DNA of 64,000 nt, from positions 248,001 through 312,000 of the forward strand of contig NZ_JOEM01000001.1 in assembly GCF_000718135.1 (NCBI RefSeq), read 5' to 3'. A program made the position numbers and the translations under genes. Shown in pieces: positions 18,879-26,719 of this stretch; the stretch's first letter is position 1, and the number at the start of each line of letters is the position of its first letter. The notes under the pieces were generated by a model that was not told the DNA's origin, did no database searches, and saw only the letters and a list, made by a program, of their open reading frames with translations. The DNA comes from Streptomyces cyaneofuscatus (GTDB taxonomy: Bacteria > Actinomycetota > Actinomycetes > Streptomycetales > Streptomycetaceae).

Positions 18879-19718
18879 TTGGTCAACCTCAAGCCATTGA
18901 ACCCGGACGCCAGCCCGGAAGCGGCCTACGGAGCGCGCCTGCGCGGTGAGCGCGAGGCGCGGGGGTGGAGGCAGGACGACCTCGCCGGGCGGATCGGGTA
19001 CACCGGGCGCCATGTATCCGGGGTGGAAACTTGTCACAAGTCCCCAACTCGCAAATTCTCGATCGCTGTTGATGTCGCACTGGGGTTCGTGGGAGCGGCG
19101 GAGTCGTTCGAGCGCGAGTGGCAGAGGATCGAGCACGGGGTGCTGTTGCAGGGCTTCCCCGAGTACCTGGACCTGGAGGGCCGGGCGGCGGAGATCAGGC
19201 TGTTCGAGGTGGGCGTCGTTCCCGGTCTGTTGCAGACGCGCGAGTACGCGCAGGCACTGGCCGACGGAGCGGTCGACCGAGGGATCATCACGCCTGAACA
19301 GGCCGATGAACGCGTCGCGTTCCTCATGACGCGACAGGCCGCGCTGCTGCGGGACGTGCCGCCCGTGCTGATCGCCGTGCTGGACGAGAGCTGCATCCTC
19401 CGGCCGGTCGGCAGTCCGGACGTCATGAAGGCGCAGTTGCAGTATCTGATCGACTTCGCCGCGCAGCCTCACACCACGCTCCAGCTAGCCCCCTTCAGCA
19501 TCGGCGAGCGCCGACCCTTCAACCGAGCGGTGAACCTGCTGACCCTCCAGGACCGGTCCGTGGTCTCGTACGTCGAGTCCGAGACGCAGGGGCACTTGGA
19601 CCGCGAACTCAGCTCTGTCATTCCGCTGGTGAGGGCCTACCATCAGTTGCAGAACGTGTCTCTGTCGCAGACAGATTCCGTGGACTCGATCCACCAGCAT
19701 CGGAAGGGCAGCCCGTGA
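18879..19718 (+). CDS. XRE-type helix-turn-helix regulator with DUF5753
   Basis: Scr1/DUF5753-class regulator common in multiple copies in Streptomyces. The helix-turn-helix lies near residues 15-65 (YGARLRGEREARGWRQDDLAGRIG region), and the DUF5753 domain covers about 85-260 (VPGLLQTREYAQAL motif). TTG 18879 is preferred over GTG 18867: the GGAGAG site at 18869-18874 sits properly before the TTG and would lie inside the gene if the GTG were used. Its stop overlaps the start of the DUF397 gene (GTGA). The pair resembles bldB/whiJ-type developmental modules; a specific role is not shown. Confidence 0.9.
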   Translation: MVNLKPLNPDASPEAAYGARLRGEREARGWRQDDLAGRIGYTGRHVSGVETCHKSPTRKFSIAVDVALGFVGAAESFEREWQRIEHGVLLQGFPEYLDLEGRAAEIRLFEVGVVPGLLQTREYAQALADGAVDRGIITPEQADERVAFLMTRQAALLRDVPPVLIAVLDESCILRPVGSPDVMKAQLQYLIDFAAQPHTTLQLAPFSIGERRPFNRAVNLLTLQDRSVVSYVESETQGHLDRELSSVIPLVRAYHQLQNVSLSQTDSVDSIHQHRKGSP

Positions 19719-19930
19719 CGACCGAACCGACGACCCAGCAGTGGGTCAAGTCCTCCTACAGCGACAACGGCGGCACCTGCGTCGAGTGGGCCCCGGCCAC
19801 CGCGACCGCCACCGGCATCGTCCCCGTGCGCGACTCGAAGAACACGGCCGGCCCGGTGCTCGGCTTCCCCGCCGCCGCGTTCTCCAGCTTCGTCGCGGGC
19901 GTCCGGGCCGGAGACTTCGGCACCGTCTGA
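19715..19930 (+). CDS. DUF397 small protein
   Basis: A 71-residue DUF397 protein with the family core WVKSSYSDNGGTCVEWAP and the late VPVRDSKN segment. GTG 19715 overlaps the regulator's stop by four bases, so both are made from one transcript. In this family the small protein works with the linked XRE-DUF5753 regulator, in a relation compared to toxin-antitoxin pairs and to whiJ-type control. Confidence 0.92.
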   Translation: MTTEPTTQQWVKSSYSDNGGTCVEWAPATATATGIVPVRDSKNTAGPVLGFPAAAFSSFVAGVRAGDFGTV

Positions 19931-20286
19931 CCGACGGCCGACCGGTCCTGCACCGCCTCCGCCCCACCGTGCCCAGCGCGCGGCGGGGCGGAGGCGGTTC
20001 CGGTGGACGGAGGCGGTTGCCGGGGCGGAGGCGGTTCCTTCGCACTCGCAGTAGGAGGACGACGACAGCCGTTCCGTGGCATCAGTACCCAAAGGATCAC
20101 CCGGGCCGTCACGGATGGAGATTGGCAGGTTCTGGACAGCTCGCGGGCTCGCACCGCGTCCGAACTACGAACGGATCCGAGGAACTTGCAGAAAGTTGTC
20201 ATGCACTTGACGTACGGGCGTGCCGCACAACAGGCTCGGAACCCCCCGCTCCCATGGACAGCCTGACGACGAAGAGGTGCACTCTC
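19931..20286. other. Intergenic region and leader of the secreted peptidase gene
   Basis: 356 bases without a supported gene. At about 19988-20038 there are three near-copies of ggaggcggtt spaced roughly 18-20 bases. A cttgcagaaagttgtc / cacttgacg stretch near 20187-20213 may be promoter. I saw no ydaO-type (c-di-AMP) leader, which precedes some Streptomyces wall-hydrolase genes. Confidence 0.4.
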
Positions 20287-21084
20287 ATGCGCTCACGCCC
20301 CATCGGATTCCTGCTCGCCACCCTCGCGGGCGCGACGTTCGCCCTCGGCGGCGTCTCCCCCGCCTCCGCGTCCCCCGACGCCGCCACCCCCACCGCCCCC
20401 ACGGCTCGTACAGCCACCGCGTCCGGCGACATCGGAACGGCCGACGCCTGCTACACCTGGGGCGGCACCCTCCGCGAGGGTTCCAGCGGCGAGGCCGTAC
20501 GCCAGCTCCAGATCCGTGTCGCCGGCTACCCGGGCACCGGAAACCAAATCGCCATCGACGGGGCGTTCGGCCCGGCCACCAAGGCGGCGGTGACCCGCTT
20601 CCAGGCGGCGTACGGGCTGGCCGCCGACGGCATCGCGGGTCCCGCGACCTTCAACAAGATCTACCAGCTCCAGGACAACGACTGCACCCCGGTCAACTTC
20701 ACCTACGCCGAGCTGAACCGCTGCAACTCCGACTGGTCCGGCGGCAAGGTCAGCGCCGCCACCGCGCGCGCCAACGCCCTGGTGACCATGTGGAAGCTCC
20801 AGGCCATGCGGCACGCCATGGGCGACCGGCCGATCACCGTCAACGGCGGATTCCGCAGCGTCTCCTGCAACAGCGCGGTCGGCGGCGCCGCCAACAGCCG
20901 CCACATGTACGGGCACGCGGCAGACCTCGGGGCCGGGCCGCAGGGCTTCTGCGCCCTCGCCCAGGCGGCGCGCAACCACGGCTTCACCGAGATCCTCGGC
21001 CCGGGCTACCCGGGCCACAACGACCACACCCACGTCGCCGGCGGCAGCGGCCGCTTCTGGTCGGCGCCCAGCTGCGGCATCTGA
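20287..21084 (+). CDS. Secreted peptidoglycan-binding M15-type D-Ala-D-Ala carboxypeptidase
   Basis: Exported zinc peptidase, 265 residues, expected to cut the D-Ala-D-Ala end of peptidoglycan stem peptides. ATG 20287 follows AAGAGG and gives a Sec signal peptide ending near ASA. A PG_binding_1 domain covers about 55-120 (GSSGEAVRQLQ, IDGAFGPATKAAVTRFQ). The M15 domain follows, with zinc ligands in SRHMYGHAADLG and a late HNDHTHVA; the sequence resembles the Streptomyces albus G enzyme. Single gene followed by a strong terminator. Confidence 0.93.
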   Translation: MRSRPIGFLLATLAGATFALGGVSPASASPDAATPTAPTARTATASGDIGTADACYTWGGTLREGSSGEAVRQLQIRVAGYPGTGNQIAIDGAFGPATKAAVTRFQAAYGLAADGIAGPATFNKIYQLQDNDCTPVNFTYAELNRCNSDWSGGKVSAATARANALVTMWKLQAMRHAMGDRPITVNGGFRSVSCNSAVGGAANSRHMYGHAADLGAGPQGFCALAQAARNHGFTEILGPGYPGHNDHTHVAGGSGRFWSAPSCGI

Positions 21085-21099
21085 GACCCGTCACGGCGT

Positions 21100-21135
21100 G
21101 CGGGTTCCTCCGGTCGGCGGGCCGGAGGAACCCGC
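21100..21135 (+). terminator. Terminator of the M15 peptidase gene
   Basis: A 14-bp perfect stem (gcgggttcctccgg and complement) with an 8-base loop, 16 bases after the stop. It can also end the leftward-reading pseudogene transcript from the other side. Confidence 0.75.
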
Positions 21136-21206
21136 GTACCGCCGTGTCCGTAGAAGCCCGGACGCCCGCACACCGCCGTCTCTCTCTCCCCCCCCCGTCG
21201 GGACGG

Positions 21207-22216
21207 CTACCAGCGCATCCCCACCACCACCGCCAAGGCCACCAGCAGTCCGCACAGGACGCCGTTGACGACCCGGTTCTCCCAGAACACCGCGACGAAC
21301 TCCCGGATGGTGGCGCTCGGCCAGAAGTACGCGGCGGTCGGCGACCCGATCACCTGGCCGCGCACACCTTCCCGGCGGGCGGTCATCGCCGCCCGGAACG
21401 CGTGGAAGTTGTTGGTCACCACGACACAGACGTAACGGCCGTCGGCCTCCTCCATCATCCGGCGGCTGAAGCGCAGGTTCTCGGTGGTCGTACGGGAGCG
21501 CGACTCCCGCCGGACGAGCGCCGGGTCGGCTCCTCCGCGACCAGCCAGCGCCCCATCGCCTCCGCCTCGGGCAGCTTCTCGTCCGGCCCCTGCCCGCCGG
21601 AGACCAGCAGCACCGGCGGCTCCGCACCCCGGTCCGCCTGCTTCCGCTGGACGGCGAGGCCGGACCGCAACCGCGAGGCGAGCAGCGGGGGGACCCGCTC
21701 GCCTCCGATGAGGCCCGAGCCCAGCACCACCACGAAGTCCACGTCGCCGCGCACCCGGATACGGCCGTACAGGAAGGCGTACGCGAGGAAGCACAGGAAG
21801 AGGAAGGCCACATAGCCGGTGACGAGCACAACAGCCAGGAGGAACGACTGGTACGCGCGCGAGCCTCCCAGGTAGTCGGCGGAGAGCACCAGCGCCAGGA
21901 CGGCGAAGATGCCCACACCCGCCAGCCCCGACAGGAGGTTGGCCGGGCGGCGGCCCTCCTTGCGGACCATGGTCAGTCCATTGCCGATGAGGAAACCGCC
22001 CAGGAGCACCACCGCCAGCGCGGGCACGAAGAAGACCAGCGAGTACACCAGGACGGCCAGATTGCCCGGCAGCCGGTCCACCTGCGTCAGCAGGGCGAAG
22101 GACAGGCACAGCACGGTCAGTCCGAGCAGGACCGCGTTGCGGAACTGCCGGCGGTCCTGCCGGACGCCCCAGCAGAACCAGAGGAAGAAGACTGCTGTCG
22201 GTACGAAGGCGATCAC
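21207..22216 (-). pseudogene. DUF218 (YdcF/SanA-like) membrane protein, frameshifted
   Basis: The N-terminal two-thirds (GTG 22216 to about 21530) reads as five to six membrane segments followed by the start of a DUF218 domain (VDFVVVLGSGLIGGERVPP, LLVSGGQGPDEKLPEAEAM). It then runs out of frame at LVAEEP. The rest of DUF218 (ENLRFSRRMMEE, VTNNFHAFRAAMTAR) and two last membrane segments continue in another frame from about 21528 to 21207. Adding one base in gaggagccgac near 21529-21531 restores LVAEE-ADPALVRRES and a protein of about 336 residues. This is either a real single-base deletion or a sequencing error. DUF218 proteins act on envelope precursors; the exact role is unknown. Confidence 0.8.
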
Positions 22217-22259
22217 AGGTGACCTCGGATGCGTCGGCCGCGCGGAGGCGGGAGGGGCC

Positions 22260-22336
22260 GGGAGCCGGAGGGCCGGGAGCCGGTGGGCCCGGGAGCCGGT
22301 GGGCCCGGGAGCCGGGGGCCCGGGAGCCGGGGGCCC
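22260..22336. repeat. Five tandem 15-16-bp GC repeats
   Basis: Five units of the form gggagccggtgggccc (16, or 15 bases in three of them) fill most of the gap between the lipoprotein-like gene at 22349 and the DUF218 gene start at 22216. The units contain self-complementary gggccc and could form alternative hairpins; copy number may vary between strains. Confidence 0.85.
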
Positions 22337-22348
22337 GGGGGAGGTGTC

Positions 22349-22807
22349 CTACTCCGCGGAGGACGACCGACGGTTCTCCTGCATCCAGTCCCCGTTCGTC
22401 TGCCAGGCGTACAGCGTGTGGTCCTCCAGCGAGACGTAGTAGGAGCCGCAGCGGCCCCGCGCCTCGCCCGCCCGGTCCGAGGGGAACCAGGAGGCGCTGA
22501 TCTCCGGGTCCGGGGCCTTCTTCCCCCGGAGCGGCTCGCAGGAGCCGGGGAGCTGGTCGCCGTTGAGCGTGGCCTTGAGGATGCGCTCGCCGCCGGTGGT
22601 GCGCATGGCGTACTCGACGGACGCGGCGCCGTCGGGGAGCCAGCTGGGCACGGAGTCACGGTCGGCCTTCGCCGCCTTGCCGGTGGCGTAGGAGGAGGTC
22701 TGCTCGTGGCGGCCGTCGTACCACTCCCTGGCCTCGGGCACGACCACCGCGGCCGTGATGCCGAGAACCACCACGCCACCCAGGGCACCTATCAGAACGC
22801 CACGCAT
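22349..22807 (-). CDS. Hypothetical membrane-anchored or secreted protein
   Basis: Unknown 152-residue protein. It has a single N-terminal hydrophobic segment (residues 3-24, GVLIGALGGVVVLGITAAVV) with the rest predicted outside the membrane. Two well-separated cysteines (in PGSCEPL and RGRCGSYY) could pair. The late SYYVSLEDHTLYAWQ region looks beta-rich. ATG 22807 has AGGAGAG upstream. It precedes the DUF218 gene in the same direction but is separated by the repeat array. Confidence 0.75.
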   Translation of the reverse strand: MRGVLIGALGGVVVLGITAAVVVPEAREWYDGRHEQTSSYATGKAAKADRDSVPSWLPDGAASVEYAMRTTGGERILKATLNGDQLPGSCEPLRGKKAPDPEISASWFPSDRAGEARGRCGSYYVSLEDHTLYAWQTNGDWMQENRRSSSAE

Positions 22808-22999
22808 CTTCGCTTCTCTCCTCTGCCGGTATCCGCTTCGTCTGCCGCGAGCCGGGGGAACGCCCTTGCTCGCTTACGTCCATTTTCCTAGCCGTATGGC
22901 CGGAAAAAGTCAGACTATGAGGCATATGGGGGGTACGCCTCTGGTCGCACACCCCTGATACCGACCCGGACCTGATAGCGACCCGGACCCGATGCCCTC

Positions 23000-23668
23000 C
23001 TAGCTGCTCACGGCAGCCGCGGACCCGGCCGCGATCGCCGCCACGGTCCGCAGCACGGCGGCGTTGACCGCCTCCGCACCCCAGCTGGCCCGCTCCAGCT
23101 CCTTCGCCCGGTGGTAGACCTTGCCGGACCACGGGACGGTGCGGTGCAGGTTCGGCAGGGACCCGCTCGCGGAGAGCAGGCCGATCAGCGAAGCCGTACG
23201 GGAATCGGGTTCCGCGCCGTCGATCAGGACGGCCCGGACCTGCTCCAGGAGCACCTTCTTGTACGCGCTGTCCGCGATCGTGTGCGACGTCGTACGGAAA
23301 AGGCCCAGCGTCTTCTTCGTCTCCCGGCGCAGTGTGCCCCGCTCGACGAGCCGGTCGAACACGGGCTCGCGCAGCCCGGTGCCGATCTCGATCAGGAGCG
23401 TCTGGACGCCTCGTACCTTCTCGGAGACCTTCTTGTACGCGTCGCGCAGCAGCGGGTCCTCCGGCGGCCGGCCGACGACGGCGTGCACGCGGATGCCGGT
23501 CAGCCCCTGGTCGCCCTCATCGACCCGGACATGACCGGCGAGCCCCAGCTCCACCAGGACCGCACCGCCCTGCGTGTAGTAGAGCGTGCCCGCCGTCGGG
23601 ATCGCGCCGGAGGCGTCGTCCATCAGCAGCAAGGTCAGGTCTTCGACGATCAGCAGCTTGCTCGGCAT
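23000..23668 (-). CDS. GPP34 (GOLPH3-like) family protein
   Basis: A 222-residue protein of the GPP34 family. In eukaryotes GOLPH3 binds phosphatidylinositol-4-phosphate; the bacterial members, frequent in Streptomyces, have no settled role but probably touch the membrane surface. Family features: the opening LLIVEDLTLLLMDDASG, the VELGLAGHVRV segment, the late RGTLRRETKKTLGLFRTT segment and an alpha-helical C-terminus. ATG 23668 is preferred to the longer reading because it has GGGAAGAG just upstream. Confidence 0.92.
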   Translation of the reverse strand: MPSKLLIVEDLTLLLMDDASGAIPTAGTLYYTQGGAVLVELGLAGHVRVDEGDQGLTGIRVHAVVGRPPEDPLLRDAYKKVSEKVRGVQTLLIEIGTGLREPVFDRLVERGTLRRETKKTLGLFRTTSHTIADSAYKKVLLEQVRAVLIDGAEPDSRTASLIGLLSASGSLPNLHRTVPWSGKVYHRAKELERASWGAEAVNAAVLRTVAAIAAGSAAAVSS

Positions 23669-23833
23669 GTCTCTTCCCACCGTCGGATAGGGGCCTTTCG
23701 GCCACGCTATCCACGGCGGGGCGGGGCGGCGCGGTGCGCGCTGTCACCGGCGTCGATGACAGATGTCATGACGAGGACCGGGGAACGAGGACGACGAGGA
23801 CGACGAGGACCGGGCAACGAGGAGGGCAGGGGC

Positions 23834-24445
23834 TCAGTACACGCGAGGTCCGGCGTCGGTGAGATGCACCTTCTGGTTGTAGCCGGTCGGCTCCTTGCCC
23901 TTCCAGACCTCCTCGCACTCGTACGTCGTCTCACCGAAAGGGACGGCCATGGCCTCGGGGATGTCGTTGCAGAGGGCGTAGTCGATCTCGTGGTTGTTGC
24001 CGAAGATGATCCGCGCCACTCCTTCGCGCGTGAGCAGGCCCGTCTGCGGGACGGCCTGATACTCGACGACACTGTCGGACCAGCCCTTGTCCCCGATCGT
24101 GACGTTCCACTCGACGTCCACGCCCTTGAAGGAGACGGTGCAGGTCACCTGCGTCCCGGCCTTGGAGCTGACCTCGTCGGGACATGTCCCGGCCGGCTTC
24201 CCGGTGGCGTTGGCCAGGCTCAGCGTCTTGCGCTCCATTTCGTGGGCGACGATCTCGGTGAACGGGAGGCCGTCGGGCGCCTCCGGGTACTCCGGCACCT
24301 TCCCCTCGGGCGGGGTCAGCTTCTGCGAGAGGAGCGAGGGAGCCGGAGCCGCCGCCTTGTCCGAGGCCTCGTCGCCCCCTCCCCCGCACCCGCTGACCAG
24401 GAGACAGGCCGCACCGACAGTCACCGCAACACGCTTCATCCGCAT
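23834..24445 (-). CDS. Lipoprotein, DUF4333-like
   Basis: Exported lipoprotein of 203 residues. ATG 24445 (MRMKRVAVTVG) is preceded by AGGGTGG. The signal ends at lipobox L-V-S-G-C, followed by a Gly linker. The central part GTCPDEVSSKAGTQVTCTVS resembles the DUF4333 pattern, with two conserved cysteines likely to form a disulfide. A further Cys pair is at ALCND and YECEE. Function unknown; single gene. Confidence 0.78.
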   Translation of the reverse strand: MRMKRVAVTVGAACLLVSGCGGGGDEASDKAAAPAPSLLSQKLTPPEGKVPEYPEAPDGLPFTEIVAHEMERKTLSLANATGKPAGTCPDEVSSKAGTQVTCTVSFKGVDVEWNVTIGDKGWSDSVVEYQAVPQTGLLTREGVARIIFGNNHEIDYALCNDIPEAMAVPFGETTYECEEVWKGKEPTGYNQKVHLTDAGPRVY

Positions 24446-24665
24446 AACCCGCCACCCTAGATGCCCATCAGCAACGCCCGGGAAGGAGGCCTGCCTCCAA
24501 CGCCGGGGCGTGCCCGACTCATTGACAGCGAGGTGCCACCCTGTCACCGTCTCGACTGACGGCGGCAGTTCCCGGACCCGGACCCCGAGGGGACCCAGGG
24601 TCCACCGCGCGCATCCCCCACCCCCACCCCGCGCCTCCCTCCCCCACCGCTCGGCCGCCGTCGAG

Positions 24666-24679
24666 TGGGAGCGCTCCCA
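24666..24679. promoter_or_regulatory. CebR box upstream of the GH6 cellulase
   Basis: tgggagcgctccca, the exact 14-base palindrome reported as the CebR (cellobiose/cellotriose-responsive LacI repressor) site in Streptomyces. It ends 16 bases before the GTG start, overlapping the leader, so CebR should block expression until cello-oligosaccharides are present. Confidence 0.93.
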
Positions 24680-24695
24680 GAGAAGGGCCGCACTC

Positions 24696-25691
24696 GTGAG
24701 ACGACTTCTTCGTACGCTCGCCGCCTCAGCCTTCGCCTGTCTGCTCCTGCCACTCAGCGCCGCCCCGGGCAGCGCCACGACCACCTCGGTCCAGGCGAGC
24801 CCCATCGGCATGACCAGCGGTTTCTACACCGACCCCTCCTCCGGCCCCGCCGCCTGGGCCGCCGCCAACCCCGGTGACGGGCGCGCCGCCGCCATCCGGG
24901 ACAACATCGCATCCCGCCCCATGGCCCGCTGGTTCGGCGCCTGGAGCGGGGACATCGGGGCGGCGGTCGGCTCGTACGTGGGTGCCGCCGACGCCGCCGA
25001 CAAGCTGCCCGTGCTCATCGCGTACAACATCCCCGGCCGCGACGCCTGCGGCGGTCACTCCGGCGGTGGCGCGGGCACCCCGGCCGCGTACCGGTCCTGG
25101 ATCTCCGCCTTCGCCTCGGCCATCGGCTCGCGCCCCGCACTCGTGGTGATCGAGCCCGATTCGCTCGGCGACTTCAGCTGCCTGAGCCAGGCCCAGATCG
25201 CTGAGCGCAACGGGATGCTCCGGGGCGCCCTTGCCCAGTTCCGCGACCGCGCGCCCAACACCTGGACCTACCTGGACGCCGGAAACCCGGCCTGGATCGG
25301 CGCGGCCACCATGGCCCAGCACCTCGACGGCGCCGGTGCCCGCGACGCGCACGGCTTCTCGCTGAACATCTCGAATTACCTCACCACCGGCGAGAACACC
25401 GCCTACGGCAACGCCATCAACTCGGCGCTCTCCTCGTCGTACGGCTACACGAAGACGTACGTCGTCGACACCAGCCGCAACGGCAACGGCTCCAACGGTC
25501 AGTGGTGCAACCCGGGCGGACGCCGGATCGGAGCCGTCAGTCAGACGGGCGGCGGTGGCGGCGGCGGCGCCGAGATGCTGCTCTGGCTGAAGACCCCCGG
25601 GGAGTCCGACGGCAACTGCGGGGTCGGCGGCGGTTCGGCGGCAGGGCAGTTCCTGCCGGAGGTCGCTTACAAGATGATCTACGGGTACTGA
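24696..25691 (+). CDS. Secreted GH6 cellulase (endoglucanase type)
   Basis: Exported glycoside hydrolase of family 6, 331 residues, cutting beta-1,4-glucan outside the cell. GTG 24696 gives a Sec signal (RRLLRTLAASAFACLLLPL, cleavage near GSA). GH6 motifs: YNIPGRDACGGHSGG with the likely acid aspartate, VVIEPDSLGDFSC, and a late EMLLWLKTPGESDGNC. It is a single catalytic module without a cellulose-binding domain, shorter than the two-domain enzymes common in this genus. It is a single gene preceded by a perfect CebR box, so expression follows cellobiose. Confidence 0.95.
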   Translation: MRRLLRTLAASAFACLLLPLSAAPGSATTTSVQASPIGMTSGFYTDPSSGPAAWAAANPGDGRAAAIRDNIASRPMARWFGAWSGDIGAAVGSYVGAADAADKLPVLIAYNIPGRDACGGHSGGGAGTPAAYRSWISAFASAIGSRPALVVIEPDSLGDFSCLSQAQIAERNGMLRGALAQFRDRAPNTWTYLDAGNPAWIGAATMAQHLDGAGARDAHGFSLNISNYLTTGENTAYGNAINSALSSSYGYTKTYVVDTSRNGNGSNGQWCNPGGRRIGAVSQTGGGGGGGAEMLLWLKTPGESDGNCGVGGGSAAGQFLPEVAYKMIYGY

Positions 25692-25823
25692 GTATCCGGG
25701 TATCCGGACCGTGCGGGAGGTGACGGCGGCCGGTCCGAACAGGATGCCAGCTGCTCTGTCGCCACCCGACACATCAGTGCGGCCGCCCTGCGCGTCAGGG
25801 TGGCCGCACCGCGCCTTCTCCGC

Positions 25824-25877
25824 TTCGTCCGGCCGCTCTACTTGGTCCGGCCGCTCTACTTCGTCCGGCCGCTCTGC
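25824..25877. repeat. Three tandem 18-bp repeats over the 3' end of the small membrane gene
   Basis: Three copies of ttcgtccggccgctctac with one or two changes. Read leftward they encode SGRTK-stop three times in frame, so the end of the gene at 25856, including its stop codon, has been duplicated downstream. Confidence 0.85.
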
Positions 25878-26041
25878 TTCTTCTGGGCTTCGATGATCAC
25901 CAGGACCGTGAGCCCGCCGCAGGCCAGGCCCGCAAGAGCCCAAGGGATGCTCGGTGTACCACCATTGAGGTTGTAGCCGATGGTGCAGAAGATGAGCGTC
26001 TCGATCAGGACGATGAGCAGCCACCAGCGTCTTCCTGGCAT
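25856..26041 (-). CDS. Small two-helix membrane protein, unknown
   Basis: A 61-residue protein with two predicted membrane helices (about 7-24 and 32-50) and a basic C-terminal tail, KKQSGRTK. A strong AGGAGGGG site four bases before ATG 26041 supports a real gene. No family was recognised. Its end lies in an 18-bp tandem repeat. Confidence 0.7.
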   Translation of the reverse strand: MPGRRWWLLIVLIETLIFCTIGYNLNGGTPSIPWALAGLACGGLTVLVIIEAQKKQSGRTK

Positions 26042-26303
26042 CCGGCCCCTCCTTTCCGTTCATGAAATCTCGGTTCACGCGATGTGGCGTTGCCGTGATT
26101 CTCCAGGAGAGGCGAAGAGAAGACGGCAGGGGCCTCCGACCTGCCCCGAAGGCCGCACCCGGACCTCCGGGAATCGCCCGACACTCCTGGCCCGCTGAAG
26201 AAATCCGCGAAGAGATTCAGCGACCATGTCGAGAACCCGCGTCCCGCTCCGTCTCCCGGGTGAAGGCGGCCATAACGGGTCGCCCCGCACCGAGGAGAAC
26301 CCC

Positions 26304-26711
26304 ATGGCCAAGTACCTGATGCTCAAGCACTACCGCGGCGCCCCCGAGGCCGTCAACGACGTTCCCATGGACCGCTGGACGCCGGAAGAGGTCTCCGCGC
26401 ACATCCAGTACATGAACGACTTCGCCGCCCGGCTGGAGAAGAGCGGGGAGTTCGTCGACGGGCAGGCGCTCGCGCCCGAGGGGGCGTGGGTCCGGTACGA
26501 CGGGGAGGGGCGGCCGCCGGTCACCGACGGGCCGTTCGCCGAGACCAAGGACCTGATCGCCGGGTGGATGATCATCGACGTGGACTCGTACGAGCGTGCC
26601 GTCGAGCTGGCCGGTGAGCTGTCGGCCGCCCCGGGCGCGGGCGGCAAGCCGATCCACGAGTGGCTGGAGCTCCGCCCGTTCCTCACCGCGCCGCCCACCA
26701 TCGCGGAGTGA
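26304..26711 (+). CDS. YCII/DGPF-domain protein
   Basis: A 135-residue protein of the YCII-related (DGPF) group, a small alpha/beta dimer of unknown activity. The family motif VTDGPFAETKDLIAGW lies at about 74-89. ATG 26304 is preceded by GAGGAG. It directly precedes an ECF42-type sigma factor, a pairing known across ECF42 loci, so it is likely a functional partner or target of that sigma factor. The stop lies 8 bases before the annotated sigma factor start, and an alternative GTG start would overlap it. Confidence 0.92.
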   Translation: MAKYLMLKHYRGAPEAVNDVPMDRWTPEEVSAHIQYMNDFAARLEKSGEFVDGQALAPEGAWVRYDGEGRPPVTDGPFAETKDLIAGWMIIDVDSYERAVELAGELSAAPGAGGKPIHEWLELRPFLTAPPTIAE

Positions 26712-26719
26712 CCTCAGCG

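Noticed and set aside
19931..20286. Possible c-di-AMP (ydaO-type) riboswitch before the M15 peptidase
   Set aside because: The conserved segments of that class are not found.
23756..23822. Near-palindrome atgacagatgtcat followed by gacgaggac repeats
   Set aside because: The dyad has a mismatched centre and the repeats are simple, in a short gap between two genes; no clear role.
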